A stretch of DNA of 64,000 bases. Origin: Nematopogon swammerdamellus. Lineage: Eukaryota > Arthropoda > Insecta > Lepidoptera > Adelidae. The notes under the pieces are model-generated. The model did no database searches. It saw only the letters and a list, made by a program, of their open reading frames with translations, and was not told where the DNA came from. Below, piece after piece: positions 1-9,872 of the stretch; within the stretch, counting starts at the first letter, position 1, and each line of letters begins with the position of its first letter. Both the position numbers and the translations under genes were made by a program. Where the stretch lies: assembly GCA_946902875.1 (NCBI GenBank), contig OX336344.1:22465791-22529790 (forward strand), in the 5' to 3' direction.

Positions 1-58
1 TGCTCTGCTTACCCCGATTGTCGGGATTCAGCGTGTGTGATATGTATATGTATGTAGA
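1..58 (+). mobile_element. Family B repeat, 3' end
   Basis: This is the 3' end of the repeat seen whole at 10428-10760 and 55816-56145. It carries the conserved CTGCTTACCCCGATTGTCGG stretch and ends in a short (TATG)n tail. The rest lies outside the window. Confidence 0.75.
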
Positions 59-74
59 AATATATTATATATAG

Positions 75-200
75 AAGTAGCTCAGTGGTGCGGTCGGTCG
101 ACCCTTGTTAAGCAACCCTAAGCGCGGTCAGTACTTGGATGGGTGACAGCTCGCCCGTTGGAGGCTGACCGTGGTTCGGATTTCACGTGAAAATTCTTAC
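75..200 (+). mobile_element. 5S/tRNA-headed SINE, head only
   Basis: A tRNA-like A box (TAGCTCAGTGGTGCGG) is followed by the 5S-rRNA-like GGTCAGTACTTGGATGGGTG and a B-box-like GGTTCGGATTTC. The copy breaks off shortly after the head and meets a second head in the opposite orientation. Confidence 0.8.
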
Positions 201-227
201 CTTACTAGGTGGTAGAAAGGTAGGTAC

Positions 228-366
228 CTACAGTTTAACGTGGATTCCGAACCACGATGTCACGGTCAGCCTCCAACGGTCAAGCGGTCACCCATCCAAG
301 TACTGACCGCGCCCAGGGTTGCTTAATAACATTCGACCGACCGCACCACTGAGCTACCGAGGCTGA
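228..366 (-). mobile_element. 5S/tRNA-headed SINE, head only, inverted
   Basis: On the minus strand this reads from the tRNA-like 5' end (near 366) through the 5S-derived segment to ACGTTAAACTGTAGG. With the plus copy at 75-200 it makes a hairpin with arms of about 110 bp and a loop of about 50 bp. Confidence 0.8.
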
Positions 367-603
367 TAAATTCTTAGTAGGTAACAGCTAATTTATATAA
401 AAAAAAATCAAGATGTCGAAGCAATTACAAAAGTGAATCCGGTGAAATCCAAGAAAATGCCTCTCCGAATAAATTAATTAAAAAAGCAATTTCTATCTTT
501 CCTTTCTGGAAACTAATTTTCCCGTCGCTCAAGGGCGTTTTCACAAAAATGATTTCTTTCTGTGAACCCTTTTTCTAAATCCACCGCCTCAATTTGAAAA
601 AAG

Positions 604-807
604 TGTTTTAAAAAAACATTGAACCGACTTCAAACCCTAAAAAATATTAAATTATATTTTGATCTTGATAAGAAGGCGGTACAAGAGCACAACACAAAAT
701 GGTCCATCTATTTTTCAGGTGTGCTTTTGTACCGCCTTCTACTCAAGATCAAAATATTATTTAATACTTTTTAGAGTTTGAAGTCGGTTCAATGTTTTTT
801 TAAAACA
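604..807. mobile_element. Foldback (palindromic) MITE
   Basis: The arms 604-690 and 720-807 are near-perfect reverse complements beginning TGTTTTAAAAAAACATTGAA, with a loop of about 30 bp. No coding capacity. A related half copy lies at 4640-4760 (ACCGACTTCAAAAATGTTAA followed by GGCGGTACAAAAGCACACC). Confidence 0.8.
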
Positions 808-1354
808 GTTTTTTTATTTCAATCTTTTTAGTAATATAACATAATATTAAAATCGGTTGACGGGAAATGGGTGATTGAAAAATTATTTAGTGTGAAATTG
901 TTCATCCCTTAATTTCCCACCCTCAGGGGTGGAATTCTTTCATAAAATTTATCAAGAAAGGACCACCCCTGAGATATACCCTACTCATGAAAAAAAAAGA
1001 ATCATTAAAATCGGTGGAAAATTGGCGGAGAAATCGATTAACATACTGCTACATAAAAAAATACAGACGAATTGAGAACCTCCTCCTTTTTTTGGAAGTC
1101 GGTTGAAAATCTAAACGAACTTCGGGATATCTCGAGGGAGTTGAGATTTAAAGCGAATATTTCCGATTCGTTCAAATTACCTATTCCTTCTTCGTTTGTC
1201 AATAAAGCCTATTGTTCAATTTTGAATTTAATCAAATTTTCAGCCAATACGTCTCGGTGGAGGCGCTTCAGTTTCTATTCTTACCTCCAATATCTGGTTG
1301 CTATTGTTTATTTGTAACAGAATTCGGTGACAGAACTGTATAGGAATTCTCAAC
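808..1354. other. AT-rich interval with a family H end
   Basis: No convincing gene. The stretch near 1060-1106 is the reverse complement of the ACCGACTT..AAAAGGAGG end of family H repeats (compare 4232 and 54487). A short open frame at 1072-1317 lies across it and has no coding signature. Confidence 0.5.
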
Positions 1355-1727
1355 TAGTGCGAGTCGAACTCGCGCACCGAGGGTTCCGTATCGCCATGTC
1401 ATGGTCAGCGCCACTCACGCCATCTATGGCGTGTTTATGGAATACTTCATATTAGTTAAAATTCATGCTTAGTTAAAATGCTTGCGCGCATACACTTTTT
1501 AGTTTCTTCTATGGGAACCCCCGTGAATTCCTTAATTTATCTTATTTTTATTATTTGTATTTATATCGGCCATAATAACACATATTCTGTGAAAATTTCA
1601 ATGGGCTACCTATTACGGTTCAAGAGATACAGCCCTCGGACAGACGGACAGACGGACGGACATACAGACAGACAGACGGCCTAGGCTTTGTAATAGGGCC
1701 CCTTACCGGATACGGAACCCTAAAAAG
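1355..1727 (-). mobile_element. Family C (GGGTTCCGTA) repeat
   Basis: Orientation is defined as starting AGGGTTCCGTATCCG and ending GCGAGTTCGACTCGCACTTG followed by a T run. Hallmarks are the CTGTCTGTCCG-type microsatellite, TCTCTTGAACCGTAATAGGT and GATGGCGTGAGTGGCGCTGA. The near-palindromic GAGTTCGACTC resembles a pol III B box, so a SINE-like origin is possible. Confidence 0.75.
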
Positions 1728-1728
1728 G

Positions 1729-1880
1729 GTCAAATGCGTAGTACCCGTAACCGACGAGCATGCATGAAGAACATTGAGAGAGTGGAAGAGGCGGCAGAGG
1801 TGTGTCAGGATCGTGGCACGTGGAGATCCGTTGTCTCTGCCTACCCCACTGGGAAGCAGGTGTGACGCTATGTATGTATT
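1729..1880 (+). mobile_element. LINE 3' coding-end fragment (RTE-like)
   Basis: The translation contains RNRRACMKNIERVEEAAEVC and later RGTWRSVVSAYPTGKQ, ending near GACGCTATGTATGTA. The same block occurs at 29880-30218 (minus) and 35565-35885 (plus), so it is a shared LINE terminus. The clade assignment is from memory. Confidence 0.55.
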
Positions 1881-1937
1881 GTAACTGTAGGAATGATGAG
1901 CGCCCAGTTTGGCTAAGAATCCCAATTGAAAATCTAA

Positions 1938-2006
1938 GCGATGGGTGGCCGAGTGGTCTGGGCTTCGGCTTCTCTTGCGAGAGGTCCGAGGTTCGAATCG
2001 GACGGA
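1938..2006 (+). other. tRNA-like sequence, degenerate
   Basis: It has an A-box-like TGGCCGAGTGG and a B-box-like GGTTCGAATC about 35 nt apart, with a T-arm-like stem. A proper 5-bp anticodon stem with a 7-nt loop and a matching acceptor stem are missing. Probably a tRNA-derived repeat head rather than a tRNA gene. Confidence 0.35.
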
Positions 2007-2702
2007 ACCCTAAAACATATCTAATATAAGTACTTATTCTGTGTCGAATATGATCTGTCTAAAGAAATTAGAATTTACCACAAAGACACGCGTCACTTCA
2101 CCACTTCGCCTCTTTGCCTACGGAACCGTAAACATCCCTCGCCACTGTTGGGAATATTCTCGTTTGCATGTAAATAGCATAACACCTAGGGCTGCCATCC
2201 GCTCTCTATTCCCAGGACATTGTCTTGTTCGAAGAGGCTTTCCGAGATTGTCCCTTGGGAATGCATATTGTTCCAGTCCGGAATTTTGAATCTGAATTAA
2301 TTTCAATTTTTAAATATCAATTAACACTACATGTGCGAGTACATTATTATGAATACCGATTGTACTTACAATATGTCCGTTTTATTTACGTTATGTAATT
2401 TTTCGTTATCTATTTATATTTCATACTATTGACTTAGTACTGCATTGTTTGCCCCCATGCGGTTCTCACATCCCAAAGATTAATATAATTCTTAATTCTT
2501 TGTTGTCTGATGACTTATATCTAAGTCGAAAATATATAAGATGTTTAATATCTGTATTTTTTAATTTATTTAGTATAAAGTTATACTATAAAAATCTGAA
2601 ACTGGTATGAAAAAAATATTTAATTAAAATGATAATTTGTAAAGAATTGCGCAAGACCCTCCGAGATCATGACCCTTTGAACGGTGAACAATGAAGATAT
2701 GA
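2007..2702. other. No recognisable feature
   Basis: AT-rich, especially after 2290. Short open frames at 2041-2289 and 2118-2306 (opposite strands) overlap each other and show no coding signature. Confidence 0.5.
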
Positions 2703-2703
2703 A

Positions 2704-2822
2704 TCATCATCATCATCAGCCTGTATCGGTCCACTGCTGGACATAGGCCTCTCCCAAGGCACGCCACCACACGCGGTCTTCCGCTCTTCTCATCCATCCA
2801 CTCCCGGCTACCTTTATATGAA
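2704..2822 (-). mobile_element. LINE 3' end (ATGATGATG tail)
   Basis: It contains GTCCACTGCTGGACATAGGC next to a CATCATCATCATC microsatellite, a combination I recognise as the 3' end of an insect LINE family. Read on the minus strand it ends in the (ATG)n tail, as a 5'-truncated insertion would. Confidence 0.65.
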
Positions 2823-3530
2823 TATCGAAATAAATTGTATAATGTAGCAAGCAACGCATATGAAACACATAATTTTTTTCATTTAATTTTTTCACGGCTC
2901 ACGGAAGCTCGAAGCAAAAAAATCTAGCCAAAAACAAGACCCAAGGCCGAGCTGCACATAACTTTATAGTGTTTGAACGCTGGCGGCTATGGTGGTGAAT
3001 TTCAGGGTTAGGTTGATTGGGTCCGAAACTTGACACAAAAAAAACGTTCTCGCGCGAGAGGTACCAACAGCGGTGCATGTGGCTATAGGTTTCCATGGTT
3101 TTATGGATCGCGGCGGTGGAGTTTTTTCTTCTTTCTTGAAATTGTTTTCGACGTTTCAATAGTGGCGCTGAATGCACGAAAGATTAGATAAAAACGCGAA
3201 AAACTAAAAAATGGCGCAACCAGTACGTACAACTATTCCAAGTATATTAGCCACCTAACCAACGTGAGGCCGAATTCCGAGCTGCGTACATTCAAATGAC
3301 TCGCCTACTTGAATGAATAGAACGGATTATACGATGCACTGAACTTAAGATTATTAATTTATGACAACCCTGTACAGAGGTTATTATTCCATTCCCGCTG
3401 CAGTGTCGTAATTTGAAATTCTCCCTCATTCCTCCCACTGTACGCCACAATGTAATATAATATGCAAAAATCCCGGCCACTACAAACTCCCTCGCAGCAA
3501 AAAGAACCTGTTGAAATGAATAATTTTTTT
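2823..3530. other. Unassigned interspersed sequence
   Basis: No gene recognised. The 2880-3180 part is moderately GC-rich and may be an old repeat. An antisense frame of 92 codons at 2899-3177 has no recognisable motifs. Confidence 0.4.
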
Positions 3531-3531
3531 T

Positions 3532-3677
3532 TGAGGTGCTAAGTCACGTTCGCCTATGCGAAAAGCACCTAGGAACCTTTTGCTCAAATACTATTGCTTT
3601 TGTATTGTTTTTACTTATAATCCTGCTTAATTGCACTATCTTATTTATTTATTTATATAAGAAAACATACAGCTTTT
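3532..3677 (+). repeat. Direct repeat, left copy, flanking a family C element
   Basis: About 146 bp beginning GAGGTGCTAAGTCACGTTCG. It is repeated with point differences at 4081-4232. The two copies bracket the family C element at 3680-4080. Confidence 0.75.
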
Positions 3678-3679
3678 CT

Positions 3680-4080
3680 AGGGTTCCGTATCCGACCTAC
3701 GGGACCCTATTACTAAGCCTACGCCGTCTGTCTGTCTGTCTGATCTGTCCGTCTGTCTGTCCGAGGGCTGCATCTCTTGAACCGTAAAAGGTAGCCCGTT
3801 GAAATTTTCACAGATTACTTGTGTGTTATTATGGCCGATATAACAACAAAAAATAAAAATAATAGAAAGTAAAAAAATTCGCGGGGGTCCCCATACAAGA
3901 AACTAAAAAGTGTATGCGCGCCATCTACCGAAAACAGTATGAACCATTTTAACTAATCATGAATTTTAACTAATATGAAGCATTTCATAAAATACGCCTT
4001 AGATGGCGTGAGTGGCGCTGACCATGACGTGGCGATACGGAACCCTCGGTGCGCGAGTTCGACTCGCACTTGGGCGTTTT
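3680..4080 (+). mobile_element. Family C repeat, full length
   Basis: It runs from AGGGTTCCGTATCCG, through a CTGTCTGTCTG run and ATGGCGTGAGTGGCGCTGAC, to GCGAGTTCGACTCGCACTTG. About 400 bp, non-coding. Confidence 0.8.
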
Positions 4081-4232
4081 TTTTAGGTGCTGAGTCACGT
4101 TCTCGTATGCGGAAAGCGCGTAGGAACCTTTTACTTAAATACTATTGCTTCAGTGTGGTGTTGTTTTTACTATAATCCTGATTTATTGCACCTAGTTATT
4201 TATTTATTTATTTTATAAGAACATACAGTTTT
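4081..4232 (+). repeat. Direct repeat, right copy, flanking a family C element
   Basis: Begins TTAGGTGCTGAGTCACGTTC and matches 3532-3677 over its whole length. It is far too long to be an ordinary target-site duplication. Confidence 0.75.
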
Positions 4233-4760
4233 TTTACCGACTTCAAAAAAAGGAGGTTATCAATTCGACACGTATGTATGTAATATCGTTGGAATTGCAC
4301 AATATTCGTATAAGTTAATCTATGTCGGCTTCTAAACAGGTGTGCCAAATTTCATAAGCGTATGTATGTTTGTATGTATGTATGTTTGTCCACGCATTAC
4401 TCAGAAATTATTAATCGAATTGTAACCATTCGGTTTTTATTGGCTTACATTTACTTCCACTTAGGGAAAAGTGCAAGTTTAATCAAAATCGGTTTAGTAT
4501 TTTTCGAGATATGGACTTTTAAGTGTGTACAAATCACTGGAAAAACACGTCGTCGGGTCGGTTTAACGCCCAATTCTACGCAGAAATTGTTATGTAATAT
4601 AACTAAAAAGAGTGAAATAAAAAACTGTTTTAATAAAATATTGCACCGACTTCAAAAATGTTAAATAATGTTTTGATTCACATTCGGACCGTTGAGTTGA
4701 AGGCGGTACAAAAGCACACCTGACAATTTATAGATGGACCTCTTTTATGCTTTTGTACCC
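4232..4760 (+). mobile_element. Family H (ACCGACTTCAAAAA) repeat
   Basis: Begins TTACCGACTTCAAAAAAAGG and has a TATGTATGTATG microsatellite at 4359-4385. A second ACCGACTTCAAAAATGTTAA near 4646 leads into a segment related to one arm of the foldback at 604-807. The open frame at 4362-4664 is an incidental read through this repeat. Confidence 0.55.
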
Positions 4761-4918
4761 CTTTTGTAATTTTTTCAAAGATTAAAAAAAAATGTGCATT
4801 AGAAAATACATGGATTTGAATTTTGAATTTGTGCCTTTTTGTACTATAGTAATGGATTTGTTACTTTTTGCTCCACAATTATGCGGATATGTGGCCCACA
4901 AAATTACACGAAAAAATT

Positions 4919-5302
4919 GTCAGCCTCGATAGCTCAGTGGTGCAGACAGTCAACTGTCGCTATTGAATGTTAAGCAACGCTGGGTGCGGTCAGTACTTGG
5001 ATGGGTGACCGCTGACCGTTGGAGGCTGACCGAGTTTCGGATTCCTCGTAAAACTGTAGGTCCCTTCCCTCCTAATCTTACTTGGTGGTAGGGTTTAACC
5101 CGCCCGGGTTGGTACCACTGCACTGAATGAAACGTCGGTCAAAACGTAAATAGTTTGTGTTTTCCGACCAGTTCAGTGTAGCCGGCACGATCAAAGGGGG
5201 AAGCACTGACATGGCACCTAGTTCACCCGGTGTTATGGGCTGACATCACGGACGTTGCAGGTGATGTAGCCAACCGTGTCAGATTCCATAAAAAAAAAAA
5301 AA
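4919..5302 (+). mobile_element. 5S/tRNA-headed SINE, complete copy
   Basis: A full-length copy of about 384 bp including the A tail. In order: 5' terminus GTCAGCCTC (4919-4927); tRNA-like A box TAGCTCAGTGG; 5S-like segment TTAAGCAACGCTGGGTGCGG and CAGTACTTGGATGGGTGACC; GAGGCTGAC (5022-5030), which can pair with the 5' terminus; a B-box-like TTTCGGATTCC; a body with ACCCGCCCGGGTTGG; and CATAAAA with the A tail. No open frame. Pol III transcription is inferred from the boxes, and mobilisation by a LINE partner is assumed. Confidence 0.9.
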
Positions 5303-5689
5303 TTGAATATGTTCGGGCACGGGGCGGCATTATGCACCGAAATTGGTTCGTATTTTTTGCCCTTTAGATGTAAAGTGATCTAAGAAGAATAATTTAGTGG
5401 CGATTTTTTTGGATTTGTTACCTTTTGAACAAATGTCACTTTTTGGTAGCTAATATAAATTGGATTTGAGTACATGATAATTACAAGGTATGGAATCGAT
5501 GCAATTCGGCATTTTAAATAAAAAATATATATATATTTGTCTAAAGTGGATCTGTAACCTTTTGAACGTAACCTGAAATATTGGTCAAAGAATTTTTAAA
5601 ATCGGATAAATATTTTCGGAGTTATCTCCTATATGCAAACTTACAAACTTTACCTGTTTATAATAATTATATAATTATTTATTATATTA
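5303..5689. other. AT-rich spacer
   Basis: No gene or repeat recognised between the SINE tail and the hAT-type MITE. The frame at 5581-5901 runs into the MITE and is incidental. Confidence 0.5.
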
Positions 5690-5697
5690 GTGTAGAT

Positions 5698-6076
5698 CAG
5701 CCATACTCAAAGTGTGCTCCGCGGAGCCCTAGTGCTCCGCGGAGCCTCTGTGGGGGCTCCGCGAGAATACGAGAAAAAAATAATCAAAAATACACCTCTC
5801 CTCTCTGGCTCGATTCAGCTCGGCTGCGCAGACGAACTCAACACTATTCTATCAAACCTGATATCAACCAATTGATGAAAAATAAGAAACAGTCCCATTA
5901 GATATTTAATTATTGTTTTTCTCTTTTATTATAATATTATGTAAGTAACTGTTACATTGTAATATGATTTTATTAATAAAGAATGCACAAAAACTAAATT
6001 TTGTTTATTTTAGGGCTCCGTCAAATATTTCGCTTTCCAAAAGGGTTCCGTCCCCAAAAAAGTTTGAGAACCGCTG
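5698..6076. mobile_element. Non-autonomous hAT-type DNA transposon
   Basis: A 379-bp element flanked by a perfect 8-bp target-site duplication GTGTAGAT (5690-5697 and 6077-6084). Terminal inverted repeats: CAGCCATACTCAAAG at the left, and CAGCGGTTCTCAAACTTTTT reading in from the right. The CAG start, CTCAAA core and 8-bp duplication are hAT superfamily features. Internally it has GCTCCGCGGAGCC palindromes and no transposase. Confidence 0.88.
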
Positions 6077-6084
6077 GTGTAGAT

Positions 6085-7059
6085 GATGACGTTACGTATA
6101 TGGTGTATTACACGCACGTATTTAGGTACGTATTCGTATGTAGATTTCGAGAAATCTATACCCACCACGGTCTAAAGTTAAATCGATAAAACTTTCCCGT
6201 GAATCCCGAATTAGAATCGCAGTATGAATAAGAAACACTATGGACACGGCGGAAACTTTCACCAGACGAAGCGTAAAAGTTTCAGCGAGTGAAATGTTAC
6301 GAAATATTCTATCTGATCTCCTTTTGGATATTTTGACCTCAGCCCTGCGTCGCATTTGCATACATATGATATCCAGATTTTATTGTGCATTGGTGATGTG
6401 GTAAATGTATAAGCTTATCGATATCGATGAGTTGTACCATTTGTTTTTTTTTACATTGGAAATGTCTTTTCGATCGCTTCAGTATAGTCCAATTTCCAGC
6501 GAGAGTGAAAATAAGCCCTGGTGTCGTGAGTTTTAAGGGTACGTGAATATTTAGGGCGCCATATGATGCGTATCGACGAGAGCTACAAGATTGTGAAAAA
6601 AAAATATTAAAAATGGTTGAGAGTTTTTGAGAAAAACTAAACACAAAAAACCGCATAAAATAGCCGTTTTTAGGGGGTTTAAAAAGGGACTGGACCGCAG
6701 TCAATGCGCGTCATCTGGGCCAAATTGGTGGTATCCCGACAGCGAGCCTCCCTGCGTTCAACGACTTTCAAATAATTGTTCCATGATGTAGTCGCGACAC
6801 AGTGCGGGTGCTATGGCCGCAAGGCTGGTGCGCTCGGGTCAGTGGTAGGTGAATATGATACTGAACCCTAAAAAGTATGTCGAATATTTTTCTAACCAAC
6901 AAAGCACATCACGCCACTGCGCGCGAGCGAGCGCGTGGGCTATTCGCTTCGCTTCACTAACTATCCGGAGGGTCCTACAAGTTTTATTGTGTATAAAACG
7001 TAATAACTTTTCCGTGTATTGAAATGGCAAAACGTCCTGCATACAAATTCCTCCAAATC
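6085..7059. other. Unassigned region
   Basis: No gene recognised. The antisense frame at 6339-6704 (121 codons) is the longest here but has no recognisable motif or splice context. Confidence 0.4.
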
Positions 7060-7735
7060 TCACAAGTTAGTGCCAGTAAACATTATTACGAGAGTCAATT
7101 CCATGGGATCTTACTATCTCCTTCCTCGTGGCTTTCTGCTATTTTAACATTCCTAGATAGGTTCCACGGCAGTGTTTGCTTAGGATCAAACATTGTCGTG
7201 GGTGCCTCAGGATAATGGGGTCAGTGGGAAGATCTTTGCTGCTGAGCACTCCCTGAGACGCGACGCCTACAGAATTTTCTCTCAGTTTCCAACACCATTG
7301 CTCTGGCACAATATCTCTTAGTCCCAATTCTTGACTATGCGGATGTCTGCTACCTGGATTTGACTGAAATTCGTCTTGACAAGCTTGAACGCTTGCAGAA
7401 TCTATGCATCCCTTTCATATTTGGTCTGCGTAAGTAAGACCATGTCCCCCAGTACCGGGTTCGGCTCGAATGGCTCCCAATTTGTCTCCGTAGGAACTTT
7501 CATATCTTTGGTCTTTTATATGGCGTATTAATCAATCCTAACGATCCCTACTACCTTCGTTCTCGCTTCCTCCCTCTATCCTCTCACGGCCTTCTTCTGC
7601 GCTCTAGTGATGATAACATCCTAGGGACTCCACGTCATCCTTCGGTTTCTACACAGATTCATTTACTATCCATTCAACTCGTCTATGGAACTCGCTGCCG
7701 CACTACGTCCGTCACTCGCAAACTTTTAATTATTT
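7060..7735 (+). pseudogene. LINE reverse transcriptase C-terminal remnant
   Basis: Translating the plus strand in shifting frames gives the conserved end of a non-LTR reverse transcriptase. A stretch reading LVPILDYADVCYLDLTE is followed by LDKLERLQNLCIPFIFGLRK, then RVRLEWLPICLRRNFHIFGL, and near the end a region around TRCRTTSVTR that corresponds to the usual 'RLWNSLP' area. This arrangement is typical of CR1/Jockey-like LINEs. Stops and frameshifts (one right after FGLRK) break it, and the catalytic core is absent, so it is a dead, 5'-truncated insertion. Confidence 0.75.
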
Positions 7736-7907
7736 TAAAAAGTCTATTACTATTTTATATATTCTCTTGATGATTAGTATAGTATAATGTATTATTTGTA
7801 TGTAGTAAATTTTGTATGTTTTTAATGTTAGGTTTTTAATATGTACAAAATTAGTTTTAAGCAAATGTGTAAATAAAGAAATACATATATTCTCATCTAT
7901 ACCATAT

Positions 7908-8151
7908 ATTTTTTTTATGGAAACTGACACGGTTGGCTACATCACCTACAACATCCGCGATGTCAGCCCATAACACCGGGTGAACTTGGTGCCACGTCAG
8001 TGCTTCCCTTCTTTCGTGCCGGCTATACGGAACTGGACGGAAAACAGGAACTATTTACATAGCCGTTTCGACCGACCTTTCATTCAGTGCGGTGGTACCA
8101 ACCCGGGTGGGTTACACCCTACCACCCAGTAATATAAGAAGGGAGTCATAT
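7908..8151 (-). mobile_element. Chimeric SINE (family B head type), 5' truncated
   Basis: The SINE tail and body are present from TTTTATGGAAACTGACACGG to AGTAATATAAGAAGGGAGTC. That last junction is diagnostic of the subtype whose head comes from family B (compare 11233-11560). The head itself is missing. Confidence 0.8.
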
Positions 8152-8211
8152 GCCATGCTCCTATACAACATATGTATGTAAGCATGCCCAATATCCTTCC
8201 TTCCTTCCTTA

Positions 8212-8448
8212 CCTATAATAAAATCCAACGTCTGCTTTCTGTCTGAGTGTCTGAGTGTCTGAGTGTATGTCTGTCTGTCCGCTTATAACTCGAGAACCAC
8301 TGAACCGATTTGAATAAAAAAAATTCTACGGACAGCTTGATTCTACCCATCAACTATAGGCTACTTACTATCACGCTAAATGGTTTATGAGGTTAGCAGT
8401 GAAGTGAAATATGAGAGCGGGCGGAGCCGCGGGCACAGCTTGTACATA
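8212..8448 (-). mobile_element. Family D LINE 3' end
   Basis: Carries TATAATAAAATCCAACGTCT, a CTGAGTGTCTGAGTG run, ACTCGAGAACCACTGAACCG and GCGGGCGGAGCCGCGGGCAC. Two further copies sit in tandem at 46175-46420 and 46452-46710. Strand is assigned so that the CCGCGGCTCCGCCCGC end comes first; this is a convention. Confidence 0.65.
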
Positions 8449-8757
8449 TATATTGCCCCAAATGCGATATACCATTGCGGTTATATTTAACTGTAGCCGC
8501 GGTTAGACTGTATCGATCCAGTTGGAGGCAAAAGTTAAAACATATTCAGAACTCCCGGGATACCGGATTAGCAGGTGAACTGGGGCTGGCCTGTATAACT
8601 TGCCCACAGTTTTGGCTCGAAATTAGGCTAAATTTAGACACAACGTCGGTGACGAAGGTAGTGCCAAATTATATGCATGCGTGAAGGCACCCACGACAAA
8701 CTGTTACATAAGTGGTTTTTGCAAAAAAATTCGTCAAAAACTGTTACATAAGTGGTT

Positions 8758-8882
8758 TTTGCGTGATGCGCGTACAGACAAACATAAAAAAAAAACTGTT
8801 TTAATATGTTCAATTTCTCATTTTTTCCGAATATATTCAATGTACAGATTTTTTTGCCTTTACGATTTTATTATGTGTACAA
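8758..8882 (-). mobile_element. LINE 3' end fragment
   Basis: Matches, in reverse, the stretch at 51655-51830: TACGATTTTATTATG, CATTGAATGTATTCGG-type sequence and GTACGCGCATCACGCA-type sequence. Just upstream, AACTGTTACATAAGTGGTTT occurs twice (8698 and 8740), a small direct duplication. Confidence 0.55.
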
Positions 8883-9550
8883 AACTAATACAAAATCAAA
8901 CTACAGTACTATAATGAAATTCTATACCGTCACCTCAGCAGTCTCAATAACTTCTCAAAGCGTGAGACTCACACCCGCCCTTTTCGAAGAAAATATATCC
9001 GTGAACGAAATAAAATAAAAATAGGTGAAATCAAATATGATTCTACGATGCGTCTTATTTTCTCAAAGAACGCACTCTAACCGTGTCTATGTGTGTGGGA
9101 CAGGGACATAGCAATGTGCGACTTACGAGAGTGAGTAAGACAGTGCGAGTGCCGTTCAGTTTGTTTGTCAAGGAGAGTGTTGGTTATCGGGTACGTCCTG
9201 GCAAGACAGCCTGTAGAACAGGAGCTAAACATTATCTAGATAACATTATTTGAGGGTTTAGTTAAGAAATACAAATATGGTCTGAGAAGACAATATTTTA
9301 GGTACTTTTATAAATATAAAATTAAACTTAATTTTGACATTTAGCTACAATACCCGCTATACCCTTTCAAAAAAACATATCCGTTTTGTCTTTCTACAAT
9401 GCAAAATTTAAAAACCTGAGGCGCCATCTATTATTCAGGAGCGTGACTAATAGATTTTTAGCACGTTCATTGTATGGAGACTATAATTGGAGACCGCCTT
9501 AATTTTTGATATGTGTTTTTTTTATATTACATACAAGAAACGTGTTTTTT
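8883..9550. other. Unassigned region
   Basis: AT-rich with a moderately GC-rich patch around 9080-9190. No gene or known repeat recognised. Confidence 0.4.
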
Positions 9551-9872
9551 CAAAGTTTTAGGGTTCCGTGCTCCAAATGATGAAGAACTGAACCCTTATA
9601 GTATTTCTTGTGTCTGTCTGTCTGTCTGTCCGTCTGTCACAGCCGATTTTCTCCGAATCTACTTAGTCTAAAATTTCGAAAAAAATTGGGAATACAGGAA
9701 CTCTCTTATAGTTTACAGGAAAACTTAAGCGAAATTCCTACGTCTTTAAAGTTCTCACGGAAAACGGTATGGTGCGGAACCCTCTCCACACGAGTTCGAC
9801 TCGCACTTGACCGCTTTTTTTGTGGTGCGGATCCTGCGGTTCGCAAGTCCGACTCGTACTTGGACGGTTTTT
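9551..9872 (+). mobile_element. Family C-related repeat (C2)
   Basis: Begins TTTTAGGGTTCCGTGCTCC, carries TGTCTGTCTGTCTGTCCGTC and CAGCCGATTTTCTCCGAATC, and ends in GAGTTCGACTCGCACTTGAC repeated in a variant form. It abuts the family C copy that follows. Confidence 0.6.

Noticed and set aside
1938..2006. Functional tRNA gene
   Set aside because: A and B boxes are present but the anticodon arm and acceptor stem do not form.
4960..5020. Genuine 5S rRNA gene
   Set aside because: Only the middle of 5S is present, embedded in a repeat with tRNA-like flanks and many copies.
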